From NCBI GenBank assembly GCA_964567745.1, contig CAZMNY010000041.1, forward strand, positions 15,938 through 79,937: a stretch of DNA of 64,000 bases, read 5' to 3'. The notes beneath the pieces are model-generated. The model made no database searches, was not told the DNA's origin, and saw only the letters and a list, made by a program, of their open reading frames with translations. Made by a program: the position numbers and the translations under genes. Source of the DNA: CAZMNY01 sp964567745 (lineage in GTDB: Bacteria; Planctomycetota; Planctomycetia; Pirellulales; Pirellulaceae). Each line of letters begins with the position of its first letter. Within the stretch, counting starts at the first letter, position 1. Shown piece after piece: positions 18,696 through 27,288 of the stretch.

Positions 18696-19952
18696 ATGCA
18701 ACCGTCCTACAGTCAATTCATGAATTCGTGCCGCCCCGAATCGGCCTTTGAAGTATTGGCGCTGGCCAAGCGTCAAATCGCCGACGGCAAGAATGTTATC
18801 GAATTGGAGATTGGCGACAGCCCGTTTGCTTCATCTCCGTCCGCCGTGGACGCTGGAGTCATGGCCATCCAAAACGACCGTTGCCATTACGGGCCGTCGG
18901 CTGGGATTCCCGAATTTCGCGAAGCTGCCGCGGACTATTTGAAACGCGAATACGGAGTCGATGTCGGACCGAACAATATTGTTGCGGGCGCCGGTGCCAA
19001 GACCTTTCAGCAGTTGTTTTGCGAGTTGTTCGTGGATCCGGGAGACAGCGTCCTGGTTTTCACGCCTCATTTTCCGACCTACCCGCCAAACATTCTCCGT
19101 CGAGGAGCGCGAATCGTTTACTCGGTGCTCGAGCACCGTCGCGACTTCCGGCCCAACTTGGACGACGTCGAGAAGTTCATCGATGGCGATTCCTCAGCCA
19201 AGGCGATATTTCTAAACAGTCCGCACAATCCAACCGGCGGCGTGGCCACCCATCAAGACATGCGGGAACTCTCCGGTCTCATTCGCGGAAAAAATATCGC
19301 GCTCTTTAGCGATGAGCCGTACGATCGAATGGCCTGGAGCGGCGAGCATCATACGCCGTTGGCCGAGCCAGACATGCTTGACCACTGCGTGGCCGCCTAC
19401 ACTTTCAGCAAGTCCTATAGCATGAGCGGATGGCGACTCGGCTTCGCCGCGAGCAGTGAGGAAAACGCCAACAAGCTCGCGCTTCTGACCAATACAGCGC
19501 TCTCGTGCGTTCCGCCGTTCACGCAGTTAGCCGGAGTCGCTGCGATTAATGACGACGATGAGATTCGCGACGAGCGAATGATGGCGTTTCGCAAAAAAGT
19601 CGAATCGCTTGTAACGGCTCTGAATCGTATCGACGGCATTGAGTGCCTGATGCCGGGCGGCAGCTTCTATGTGTTTCCGTCCATCGAGGCCATCTGCCAG
19701 CGACATCAAATCAGCTCGCACGGTTTCGCTTTATTCTTGTTGGAAGCGGCGGACTCGAAAGTTGGCGTCGCCTGTTTGGGCGGCGAATGTTTCGGCGAAG
19801 CCGGGTTTGGCTTCTTGCGTCTGAGCACGGCTGAACCAGAGGACCGCTTGAACTTGGCCGTTGAGTTTATCCGCGACGCGATCGGCAAGGACGCTCAGAT
19901 TCAATCGTATCTCGAAGCAAATCCGCAGCATCGGCTCGGCGCCAATTCGTAA
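18696..19952 (+). CDS. class I/II PLP-dependent aminotransferase
   Basis: A 418-residue fold-type I aminotransferase. Landmarks are NSPHNPTGG, SDEPYDRMAW, and the pyridoxal phosphate lysine K239 in FSKSYSMSGWRLGF. The arginine that binds the substrate carboxylate is expected in the final FLRLSTAEP region. It resembles aspartate/alanine-type aminotransferases of the AspC/PatA group, but the amino donor cannot be named. No signal peptide, so cytoplasmic. Neighbours (DNA ligase, HEAT-repeat protein) give no pathway context. Confidence 0.88.
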   Translation: MQPSYSQFMNSCRPESAFEVLALAKRQIADGKNVIELEIGDSPFASSPSAVDAGVMAIQNDRCHYGPSAGIPEFREAAADYLKREYGVDVGPNNIVAGAGAKTFQQLFCELFVDPGDSVLVFTPHFPTYPPNILRRGARIVYSVLEHRRDFRPNLDDVEKFIDGDSSAKAIFLNSPHNPTGGVATHQDMRELSGLIRGKNIALFSDEPYDRMAWSGEHHTPLAEPDMLDHCVAAYTFSKSYSMSGWRLGFAASSEENANKLALLTNTALSCVPPFTQLAGVAAINDDDEIRDERMMAFRKKVESLVTALNRIDGIECLMPGGSFYVFPSIEAICQRHQISSHGFALFLLEAADSKVGVACLGGECFGEAGFGFLRLSTAEPEDRLNLAVEFIRDAIGKDAQIQSYLEANPQHRLGANS

Positions 19953-20071
19953 CGCCGCGCGACTCTCGGCACAAGGACTGTGTGTGTGCGAAGCCGACCG
20001 CGCGCTTGAAAACCGCTTGAAACGCGAGCGACGCCGGTAGCGATGCTCGCCGGAGTGCTTAGAATGGAGTG

Positions 20072-21400
20072 ATGACCTTGCGCTCCCAAGATGAACGACA
20101 CCAAACTCGCGGCCAGGCTACTCAATCAAGCCTCGCGCCCTGTTGGCGGCGGAGTTTGCTATTGGTCTTGGCTATCACGATCGTGGTTTCTCCAAAGGAT
20201 GCACTTGGGCAAGCGGACTATAAGCAATTCGCACCCGATCAGTGGCGAAACGAGTTGGCGAACAACGAGTATGCCGTGATACGCCGGCGAGCCGCGTACG
20301 TTCTGGGCCGAATGGATACCGGCGATAAACCGGCCGACGCCGCCGCTTTGGCCGAAGCGCTGAAGGATCGCGATCTCGTCGTGAGATGGTATGCGGCCGA
20401 CTCGCTTGGCCGAATCGGACCATCGGCGTCGGGCGCGATTCCCAAAATGACGCTTGGCCTGACCGACCCCACAAACGACAAAGATGTGCGACGCAATTTG
20501 GCTCGCGCTTTTGGTCGAATCGGTGAGGCGGATGACGCGGCCGTTAAGAAACTCAGTGATGCCGCCAAGTCAGACGACTTGCTGCTGGCCTGCGCCGCGG
20601 CGGAGACTTTGGTAATTCTGAAGAAGGTTGACGAGGCCTATCCGCGACTGCTCGCTATCGTCTCCGCCGACGATCCCATCGCCGTTTTCGCCGCCCTGCA
20701 ATCGCTCGAACGGCTGAGCAAGATCAAGGCGCCGCCGTTGGACAAGGTGTCGACGATGTTGGGGCATGCGAACGCAGATGTTCGCCGCGCCGCGGCGCGA
20801 GTTGTTGGAGGGCAAGGTTGGTCGGCCGTGGAGACGATCTTGGAGCAACTGGATCGAGGTGGCGATAAGACAGCCTGTCTCGCCGCCCTTCGCTATGCGA
20901 GCCAGGATCCGCCTAAAGCGTCGCAAATCGCGACCCAACACAAGGCCGTCGAACGCGTTTGGCCCATGATTTCGCGTGACGAGCCGGGAGTCGCTTCGGG
21001 GGCTCTCGCCTTTCTCGCGCGTCAGGGCGTGGTCACCTTGACCACGCTCTGGTCGAGTTGGAATGGAGAAGACCAAGTTTGGAAAGAGCGAGCCGGCGCG
21101 ACGGTCGAGAAGTGGTTTTCGATCAATGGCGACCTGATAAAACAACCAGCACTCTGGACAAAGAGCGACGAGAGTTTGCGGCAGGAATCGGAGCGAGCTA
21201 TCGCGTCAAACGATGCGCCAAGGCGACGTTTGGGATTGTGGTTGCTCGCGGAGCTCCCGCTCGATCTCAATTCCATTGATGACATGGCGGTCCGGGAGGC
21301 GCTTCGTGACGCGGATGTGTTTAATCGCCGCAATGCCGCAAGTATCCTGCGGAAGCGAAGCGACAATCCTCAATGCGACCCAGAAAACGAAACAAAATAA
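20072..21400 (+). CDS. exported HEAT-repeat protein
   Basis: A 442-residue protein starting with a signal peptide: a basic N-terminus, then LLLVLAITIVV, ending near ALGQA. The remainder is built of helical repeats of the HEAT/PBS-lyase type. The clearest are YAVIRRRAAYVLGRMD, DRDLVVRWYAADSLGRIG, DKDVRRNLARAFGRIG, and NADVRRAAARVVG. Such exported repeat proteins are numerous in planctomycetes and serve as protein-binding scaffolds. The partner is unknown. I use ATG 20072 and not the GTG one codon earlier. The MoxR operon starts 95 bp downstream on the same strand, so they may be linked. Confidence 0.8.
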   Translation: MTLRSQDERHQTRGQATQSSLAPCWRRSLLLVLAITIVVSPKDALGQADYKQFAPDQWRNELANNEYAVIRRRAAYVLGRMDTGDKPADAAALAEALKDRDLVVRWYAADSLGRIGPSASGAIPKMTLGLTDPTNDKDVRRNLARAFGRIGEADDAAVKKLSDAAKSDDLLLACAAAETLVILKKVDEAYPRLLAIVSADDPIAVFAALQSLERLSKIKAPPLDKVSTMLGHANADVRRAAARVVGGQGWSAVETILEQLDRGGDKTACLAALRYASQDPPKASQIATQHKAVERVWPMISRDEPGVASGALAFLARQGVVTLTTLWSSWNGEDQVWKERAGATVEKWFSINGDLIKQPALWTKSDESLRQESERAIASNDAPRRRLGLWLLAELPLDLNSIDDMAVREALRDADVFNRRNAASILRKRSDNPQCDPENETK

Positions 21401-21495
21401 CGACCACTTCGGACTTGCCACGTCAGCGCAAGTCAGAGTGCAACTCAAGTATGGCCAACAAGACATAACTGAACTTAATCCCGATTGGTGCGTTC

Positions 21496-22467
21496 ATGGA
21501 TCCACAGCAAGCATCCGCGTTTCGCGATAACTTCAAGACGCTTCAAGAGCAAATCGAGTCTCGAGTACTGGGGCAAAGTGAGGCGATTCAGACAGTCTTG
21601 CTCGCCCTCTCCTGTGGCGGGCATGTGCTGTTGGAGGGACCGAGCGGCGTTGGAAAAACGTTGATCGTCACGACGCTATCGCAGTGTGTCTCTCTGTCGT
21701 ATCGGCGGATTCAGTTCACGCCGGATCTAACGCCAGCAGACATCATTGGCACGTACGTGGTGCTCGAAAGTCATGGGCGGCGAAAGTTTGAATTCCAGCA
21801 AGGCCCGTTGTTCGCAAACATCGTGCTGGCGGACGAGATTAACCGCGGAACACCCAAGACGCAGTCTGCTCTGCTGGAGGGTATGGAGGACGACCGCGTC
21901 TCGGTTGCGAACGAATCGTACGACTTGCCCGATCCATTTTTCGTCGCTGCGACTCGCGGCGATTCCGATTCAGATGGCGTCTTTCCGCTGCCGGCGGCGC
22001 AGCTCGATCGATTCCATTATCACGTGCGTTTGGAAACACCCGAAGACGCGGCGTTGGAGAAGATTGTCATGCAGGCGTCGGGCGACGGGTCTGCGACTGT
22101 GGAAAGCGTGCTCGATCGCGATGCGGTCCTTGCCATGCGAGCTGCGGTGAGGGCCGTTCCAGCGTCGACCGATGCCGCCAAGTGCGCTGCTGCCGTCATC
22201 AGCGCCACGCAACCTCATCGCAAAAGCTCGCCGGACATCTGTCGCCAATACCTGCAAGTCGGCGTCAGCCCTCGAGCCGGTGCGGCGATGCTCTTAGGCG
22301 CCAAAACACTAGCCCTGCTGGCGAACCGCAATCAGCCGACAGCCGACGACATTAAGCAAGTGGCCCCGTTGGTGCTCAAACACCGACTTGCTCTCAACTA
22401 CGACGGCCATGCCGATTCGGTCAATCCGGCCGACATTGTCGACGCGATCCTAAAAGAAATCTCATAG
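21496..22467 (+). CDS. MoxR-family AAA+ ATPase
   Basis: A 323-residue AAA+ protein. Walker A is GPSGVGKT (residues 48-55), Walker B with its sensor is IVLADEINR, and AATRG marks sensor 1. The LDRFHYHV segment is typical of MoxR. These ATPases act as chaperone-like factors that insert metals or remodel partners bearing von Willebrand A domains. This fits the following genes: DUF58, a BatA-like protein and a large VWA protein on the same strand with gaps of 9 bp or less. It is the first gene of that operon. Confidence 0.92.
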   Translation: MDPQQASAFRDNFKTLQEQIESRVLGQSEAIQTVLLALSCGGHVLLEGPSGVGKTLIVTTLSQCVSLSYRRIQFTPDLTPADIIGTYVVLESHGRRKFEFQQGPLFANIVLADEINRGTPKTQSALLEGMEDDRVSVANESYDLPDPFFVAATRGDSDSDGVFPLPAAQLDRFHYHVRLETPEDAALEKIVMQASGDGSATVESVLDRDAVLAMRAAVRAVPASTDAAKCAAAVISATQPHRKSSPDICRQYLQVGVSPRAGAAMLLGAKTLALLANRNQPTADDIKQVAPLVLKHRLALNYDGHADSVNPADIVDAILKEIS

Positions 22468-22476
22468 AAGCTTGAT

Positions 22477-23367
22477 ATGTCCGTCCGTGGCAAGAACATA
22501 CTTTCGATTTCACCTTGGCTGCGCAGACGCGCAGGCGACTCGTGGCGCAAGCGCTGGCTGAATGAGTTCCCGTCGCTGGCGGTGCAAGCATCGATCGAAC
22601 CGACTGGCTGCCGCGACTATTGCACCGGAGACGATCTCGCTCGCGTCGATTGGAATCGATGTGCTCGGCTAGACGAGCTTGTTGTTCAGCAGTATTTTGG
22701 CAACGAACTTCGCTCGCTCGACATTTGGATTGATCACTCCAAGAGCATGATGGTCGGCGACGGCGCCAAGCTTGCTTGGGCGAAACAATTTGCTTCTCTG
22801 TTAACGCTTCAAGCGCTGAACGAAGGCGAATCGGTGGGTATGTTCTCCGTCGCCTCCGAAGCCACTCGCATCGCGCCGGTGATACGACGACGTGATGATC
22901 TCAGCCGCCTGCTGCTTCGGCTCGATAAGACGACGCCTGCGAACGAACCACTCGAACTGGCTCAGGCCGCGCGTTCGTATTTGCGATTTCGACGAGGATC
23001 GGCGACGCTCTTGGTGTTGTCTGACTTTTTCGAGCCGACGTCGAGCGGCCTGGTTCAAGGGTTGCAGGTGTTGTCAGCCGCTGGCGTCGGGGTCTGTTTG
23101 CTTCAGCTGCATACGAGCGACGAAGTGAATCCGCGTGGCGCAGGGCGATTTCAACTCGAAGAGATCGAATCCCGCTCGGCCTTGACGACGACGATTCGCG
23201 AGGCCGACTTGGCTGCTTATCGTCGCGAAGTCGCGCTCTATTTGAAAGGCGTACGCCGCGTTTGCCATCGCGCCGGAGCGCTTTGGGCTCGAGTCAGCGT
23301 CGATGATAGTTTTGACGATGTCCTCTCCGTCCTTACCCGAACGTCACGTATCGGGAGGACGCAATGA
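22477..23367 (+). CDS. DUF58 domain protein
   Basis: A 296-residue protein with the DUF58 signature: a CRDYCTGDDLARVDWNRCARLDELVVQQY block (positions about 45-75) followed by a degenerate VWA-like fold (LDIWIDHSKSM). In MoxR operons DUF58 proteins are thought to be partners of the ATPase. It starts 9 bp after the moxR gene and overlaps the next gene by four bases (ATGA), so the four genes form one transcription unit. No signal peptide, therefore probably cytoplasmic or membrane-associated through its neighbours. Confidence 0.88.
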   Translation: MSVRGKNILSISPWLRRRAGDSWRKRWLNEFPSLAVQASIEPTGCRDYCTGDDLARVDWNRCARLDELVVQQYFGNELRSLDIWIDHSKSMMVGDGAKLAWAKQFASLLTLQALNEGESVGMFSVASEATRIAPVIRRRDDLSRLLLRLDKTTPANEPLELAQAARSYLRFRRGSATLLVLSDFFEPTSSGLVQGLQVLSAAGVGVCLLQLHTSDEVNPRGAGRFQLEEIESRSALTTTIREADLAAYRREVALYLKGVRRVCHRAGALWARVSVDDSFDDVLSVLTRTSRIGRTQ

Positions 23368-24674
23368 ATTGGAGGCATCCGCAATCCTTAGCCTGGATTC
23401 TGGCGGCGCTCGCAATCTTCTTGATCTATGCGATCCGCAGCAGGAAATGCGTGCAGGACACTGCAACTCTGTTTCTTTGGAAGAGGGCGCTCGAACATCG
23501 GCCGCCATGGATTCGGATTCGACCGTGGGTGGCGGCCGTATGCCGAGCTTTGATCGTCGTGTTCCTGGCATTGGCCTTGGCGATGCCGACAATCGGCCCG
23601 ACCCAAATCGCGAAACGTTCATTTGTGTTTGTGCTCGATGGCACCGCGAGCATGCAAGCGACCGATGTGACGCCAACGCGATTCGATCAAGCTCGAACCG
23701 AAATCCTCGAACTCGTCAAGAATCTCGGCGAGAGCGACCGAGCGGCGCTCATCGTTGTTGGCGTCGAACCCTATGTCGCTCAGCGGTTCACCGATGATTT
23801 TGCCGCGTTCAACGCAGCAGTCGAATCGGCCCGTGTATGTGACGCGGCGGGTGACATCCGACGCGGCATCGCCATGGCCAAGGGTCTTGCTGGCGCCGCC
23901 GATGCGTCACGCGTCTTGGTGTTCACCGACGCGGCCGTTGGCAGCGAAGGCAACAAGGAGGCGGAGATTCGCGTTCTTGCTGGAGACGCTCGCAACGTTG
24001 GCATCACCTCCATCGCGACGCGACCTGCCACGACGACTGAATCTGACCGTGGCGAAGTCGTTGTAGTGTTGCAGTCCTTTGGCGACGACGGTGAGAGCAC
24101 GGTGCCCGTTCGCTGGCGAACCGAAGGCGGCTCGAGCGAAGACGATGAAGCCGTTCTGGTCGATGGCGTCGCCGTCGTGCGAAGAGAGTTCGGCTTCGGC
24201 AGTCTGATTGAAGTCGCCGTCGTTGCTGAAGATCATCTGGCGATCGACAACCAGGCTCAGTTGGCGTTGGATTTCCATCCCGCGTATTTCGGCCTGGCCG
24301 AGTCGAAGCAAATTCGTTTTGGATATTCGACGAGCGCCAATGTGCGATTCGCCAGTGGGGTTGATGAGATCAGAGCCCCTGACGATTCAGTTCGAGCCGT
24401 ATCGGATGGAGAGGTCATCTTCGGCCCGCTCGATCGGCAAGGCGCATGGCGCGTCATCGAGCCGAATGGCACCGTGCGAACTTGGCACGCCAATCTCGTC
24501 TCCGCGACGGAGAGCAACATAGCTTCCTCAAAAAACGAGGCGGCGGACAACGGTAAGATCGGGATTGAGCCCGCGCGGTTGCCGGCCAAGCCAATCCACA
24601 TTTGGTTTCTCGCGATCGCTGCCTTGTTGTGGGCGGCCGAAACTGTGGCTTGCGCGATTGGAGGCACCGAGTAA
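23364..24674 (+). CDS. BatA-like membrane protein with VWA domain
   Basis: A 436-residue protein. The N-terminal BatA-type region has two membrane segments (LAWILAALAIFLIYAI, and ALIVVFLALALAMP). A VWA domain follows, beginning FVFVLDGTASMQATD. The metal-site motif is DGTAS, in place of DxSxS, with Thr at the first serine position. A final hydrophobic segment (HIWFLAIAALLWAAETVACAI) closes the protein. BatA-like proteins occur in aerotolerance-type MoxR operons. It overlaps the DUF58 gene (ATGA), with GGGAGG just upstream as ribosome-binding site, and ends one base before the next start. Confidence 0.85.
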   Translation: MNWRHPQSLAWILAALAIFLIYAIRSRKCVQDTATLFLWKRALEHRPPWIRIRPWVAAVCRALIVVFLALALAMPTIGPTQIAKRSFVFVLDGTASMQATDVTPTRFDQARTEILELVKNLGESDRAALIVVGVEPYVAQRFTDDFAAFNAAVESARVCDAAGDIRRGIAMAKGLAGAADASRVLVFTDAAVGSEGNKEAEIRVLAGDARNVGITSIATRPATTTESDRGEVVVVLQSFGDDGESTVPVRWRTEGGSSEDDEAVLVDGVAVVRREFGFGSLIEVAVVAEDHLAIDNQAQLALDFHPAYFGLAESKQIRFGYSTSANVRFASGVDEIRAPDDSVRAVSDGEVIFGPLDRQGAWRVIEPNGTVRTWHANLVSATESNIASSKNEAADNGKIGIEPARLPAKPIHIWFLAIAALLWAAETVACAIGGTE

Positions 24675-24675
24675 G

Positions 24676-27075
24676 ATGGAATTCTCACTACTCGCCCCTG
24701 TTCGCCTCGCCATCTTCCTGCCGTTCGCGGCGTTGATTTGTTTTTGTTGGATGCGATCTGCGCTTCCAAGAAAGAGTTGGCTGGCCGCGACTCAGATGCT
24801 GCTGGCCGCTGCTCTGTCGATCGCCTTGGCCGACATCGTCACGATTTCGCTCGACCAGTTGAGCCGGCCTGGATCGACATTCTTCGTACAAGACAAAAGT
24901 GAAAGCATGGACGCGTTGCCGGACTATGCGAAGGACGTCAAGGCGGATGGCGTCGTTGCATTTGTCGAAGCCCGGAGCGATTTGGCGAGCGGAGTTGTAA
25001 ATGGCTCAAGCCAGGGTGCGTCGGCATTGATGATCAAGTCGGATGGCCGTGAGACAACTGGCAATTTCTTGGCTGCGGCCAGAGAGCTCGATCGACCTCT
25101 ATTTGCTTTCACTCCGCCGCAAGGCAGCGATATGCGAATCGTCGATGTTCTCGCGACGCCGAACCGTCCTGACCGGTCGTTTGACGTGGATGTCGTGATC
25201 GAGTCCAACGTAGCGGCGGAGGCGACTCTGACAATTCGCGTGGACGACGAGCCGATCGCGAAGTCTCTATCGGTGACTCCGGGACGCAGGGACATTCGAA
25301 CAACCGTGGCGGCTCATGGCCGCGAACAGGCTACGATCGACGTTGAACTGGCCAGCGACGCGGATCGCGAGACTCGCAACAATCGATTTCGAGCGGCATG
25401 GCGAGCTTTACCGCGCTCGAGGGTTGTCGTCGTGTATGCGAATACGTCGCAGCGCGAGAAGCTCGGCTCTCAATTATCGAGTCTGGGACTGCAGCCTGAA
25501 TTCTCAGCCGTCGCGGAGATATCCGAGCAGACGCTTGAGGGCGTCGATTGCCTCGTGCTGCTTGCCGATGCCGCAAAAATTACTGGCGCACAACAGGGTG
25601 TTATCGAAAAGTTTGTTGCCACTGGCGGCGGTCTGATCGTGGCCGGAGGCGGAGACGTTTATGGCGCTGACGCGCTGTCTTCGTCGAATTGGAAGGCTTG
25701 GCTTCCAGTGAGTGAGTCGACGTCAACGCATAAGGTTTCGCGTCCATCGTTCGCCATGGTATTGGTCATCGACAAGTCGGAATCGATGCAATACGAGAAT
25801 CGTCTGAGCATGGCGAAGCAAGCGGCCAGTCAGGCGGTGGAGCTGCTCGACGAGGCGGATCAAGTTGGCGTTCTGGCCTTCGGAACGAATTCGCGTTGGC
25901 TCAGCGAAATCGCGGCGAGCGGCGATAAGAAAGCCGTGCTCTCTCGTATCGCTGGACTAGAGGTCGAGGGAGAGACGAATATGTATCCGGCGATCGAACG
26001 AGCTCAATTGGCGCTGGAGCAAGTCGACGCTGAGCACAAGCACTTGATTCTTCTGACCGATGGCGTCTCTTCGCCCGGTGACTTCGGCGAGGTCGCTGAG
26101 CGACTCAAGGGCAGTGGGATTTCGGTGGCGACGGTTTCAGTGAGCACCGGCGCCGAGCAGCTTGTGCTTCAAGACATTGCTCGCATCGCCTCGGGCCGGC
26201 ACTATCACTGTGATGACGCGAATGAGTTGCCGAACATTCTTGTGCGAGCGGCTCGTCAAGCCGTCGAGAAAATTGGCCCGGCGCGATTTTCGGTGTTTGA
26301 GATGGAAGGCGGGCTGAAAGACGTTCCAATGAAGTCGTCGCCGCCGTTGACCGGCGTTGTGGAAACGAGCCCGAAAGACGACACGGTTTTGGCCTACCTT
26401 ACCGATGATGGACAACCGCTGATTGTTTGGCGAAAGCACGAAGCCGGCATGGTTGCCTCGATCGTCTGTGACAGCCAGACGCTGCTCGACGCCGCGTGGA
26501 CTCGGTGGGCAGGTTTCGAATCATTCTGGCGCTCGCTGGTGTCAAAAGTGGAGCGCAAATCGGCTCCCGAACCGATCAGCATCACCGGTCGATTTGTCGA
26601 CTCGCAATTTGAGCTGCACGTTGACGTTCGCAATGGCGAGCAATGGGATTCGGACGGGACGGTATACGTTACGCTTGAGAGCGACGGTTCGAAGCGGATT
26701 CCAGCTCGCTTGATCGCGCCCGGGCATTACGTGGCGGCTATTCCGATTGACGGGTCGAGGTCATCGATTTCAGGGCGGGCGTTCATCGGTCAGGGATCGG
26801 TGGAGCATACGCGAGGGTGGCGATATTTCACCAATTATTCATCTGAGTATCGGCATGTTGGGGCCGATTTGGATTTGCTGCGATCGGCTTCTTTGGCCAG
26901 CGGCGGCGCCATGATTGAGTCGATCGAAGATATACCGGAAGCGACGACAGAGCCCAGCAGCACGGCCATGCCAGTCATCTGGCCGTTGTGGTACTGGTTT
27001 GTTGTCGGAGCCATCCTATTGTTGTTGGTGGAGACATGTCAGCGCCGTTGGAACCGTGGGTTTGGAGTCGTCTAG
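24676..27075 (+). CDS. large membrane VWA protein with glutamine-amidotransferase-like region
   Basis: A 799-residue protein. It opens with membrane segments (RLAIFLPFAALICFCW, LLAAALSIALADI). A first DKSES motif (Asp73) lies in FVQDKSESM, and a second DKSES motif (Asp366) lies in LVIDKSESM. The second opens a clear VWA domain (LLTDGVSSPGDFGE). Between the two, VDCLVLLADAAK and ATGGGLIVAGG resemble the class I glutamine-amidotransferase-like fold often fused to such proteins. A C-terminal membrane helix (IWPLWYWFVVGAILLLLV) ends it. Last gene of the MoxR operon. ATG 24676 is used because the previous stop is one base upstream. Confidence 0.85.
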   Translation: MEFSLLAPVRLAIFLPFAALICFCWMRSALPRKSWLAATQMLLAAALSIALADIVTISLDQLSRPGSTFFVQDKSESMDALPDYAKDVKADGVVAFVEARSDLASGVVNGSSQGASALMIKSDGRETTGNFLAAARELDRPLFAFTPPQGSDMRIVDVLATPNRPDRSFDVDVVIESNVAAEATLTIRVDDEPIAKSLSVTPGRRDIRTTVAAHGREQATIDVELASDADRETRNNRFRAAWRALPRSRVVVVYANTSQREKLGSQLSSLGLQPEFSAVAEISEQTLEGVDCLVLLADAAKITGAQQGVIEKFVATGGGLIVAGGGDVYGADALSSSNWKAWLPVSESTSTHKVSRPSFAMVLVIDKSESMQYENRLSMAKQAASQAVELLDEADQVGVLAFGTNSRWLSEIAASGDKKAVLSRIAGLEVEGETNMYPAIERAQLALEQVDAEHKHLILLTDGVSSPGDFGEVAERLKGSGISVATVSVSTGAEQLVLQDIARIASGRHYHCDDANELPNILVRAARQAVEKIGPARFSVFEMEGGLKDVPMKSSPPLTGVVETSPKDDTVLAYLTDDGQPLIVWRKHEAGMVASIVCDSQTLLDAAWTRWAGFESFWRSLVSKVERKSAPEPISITGRFVDSQFELHVDVRNGEQWDSDGTVYVTLESDGSKRIPARLIAPGHYVAAIPIDGSRSSISGRAFIGQGSVEHTRGWRYFTNYSSEYRHVGADLDLLRSASLASGGAMIESIEDIPEATTEPSSTAMPVIWPLWYWFVVGAILLLLVETCQRRWNRGFGVV

Positions 27076-27149
27076 GGCTGAGTTGAGGGCTTGCCGTGCA
27101 CCGCGAGTGTCAGTCATGATGGGAATGCGGCAACGGGCCGTTCCTGTCT

Positions 27150-27172
27150 TGCAAATACTCCTGATATTTGCA
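27150..27172. promoter_or_regulatory. inverted repeat upstream of the kinase-like gene
   Basis: TGCAAATA and TATTTGCA form a perfect 8-bp inverted repeat with a 7-base spacer, about 117 bp before the kinase-like start. It is AT-rich in a GC-rich setting. It could be an operator or a short terminator for the VWA operon, but no T-run follows. Confidence 0.3.
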
Positions 27173-27288
27173 GCCGACTTTCCCAGCTCTGCATTTCAGG
27201 TTTGAGCGACGACGAAATTCGGGCAAGCCGCTTGGACGGATGGATTGCGATTGAGATTTGCTTGGATCGGCATCGAGAAGATTGAATT

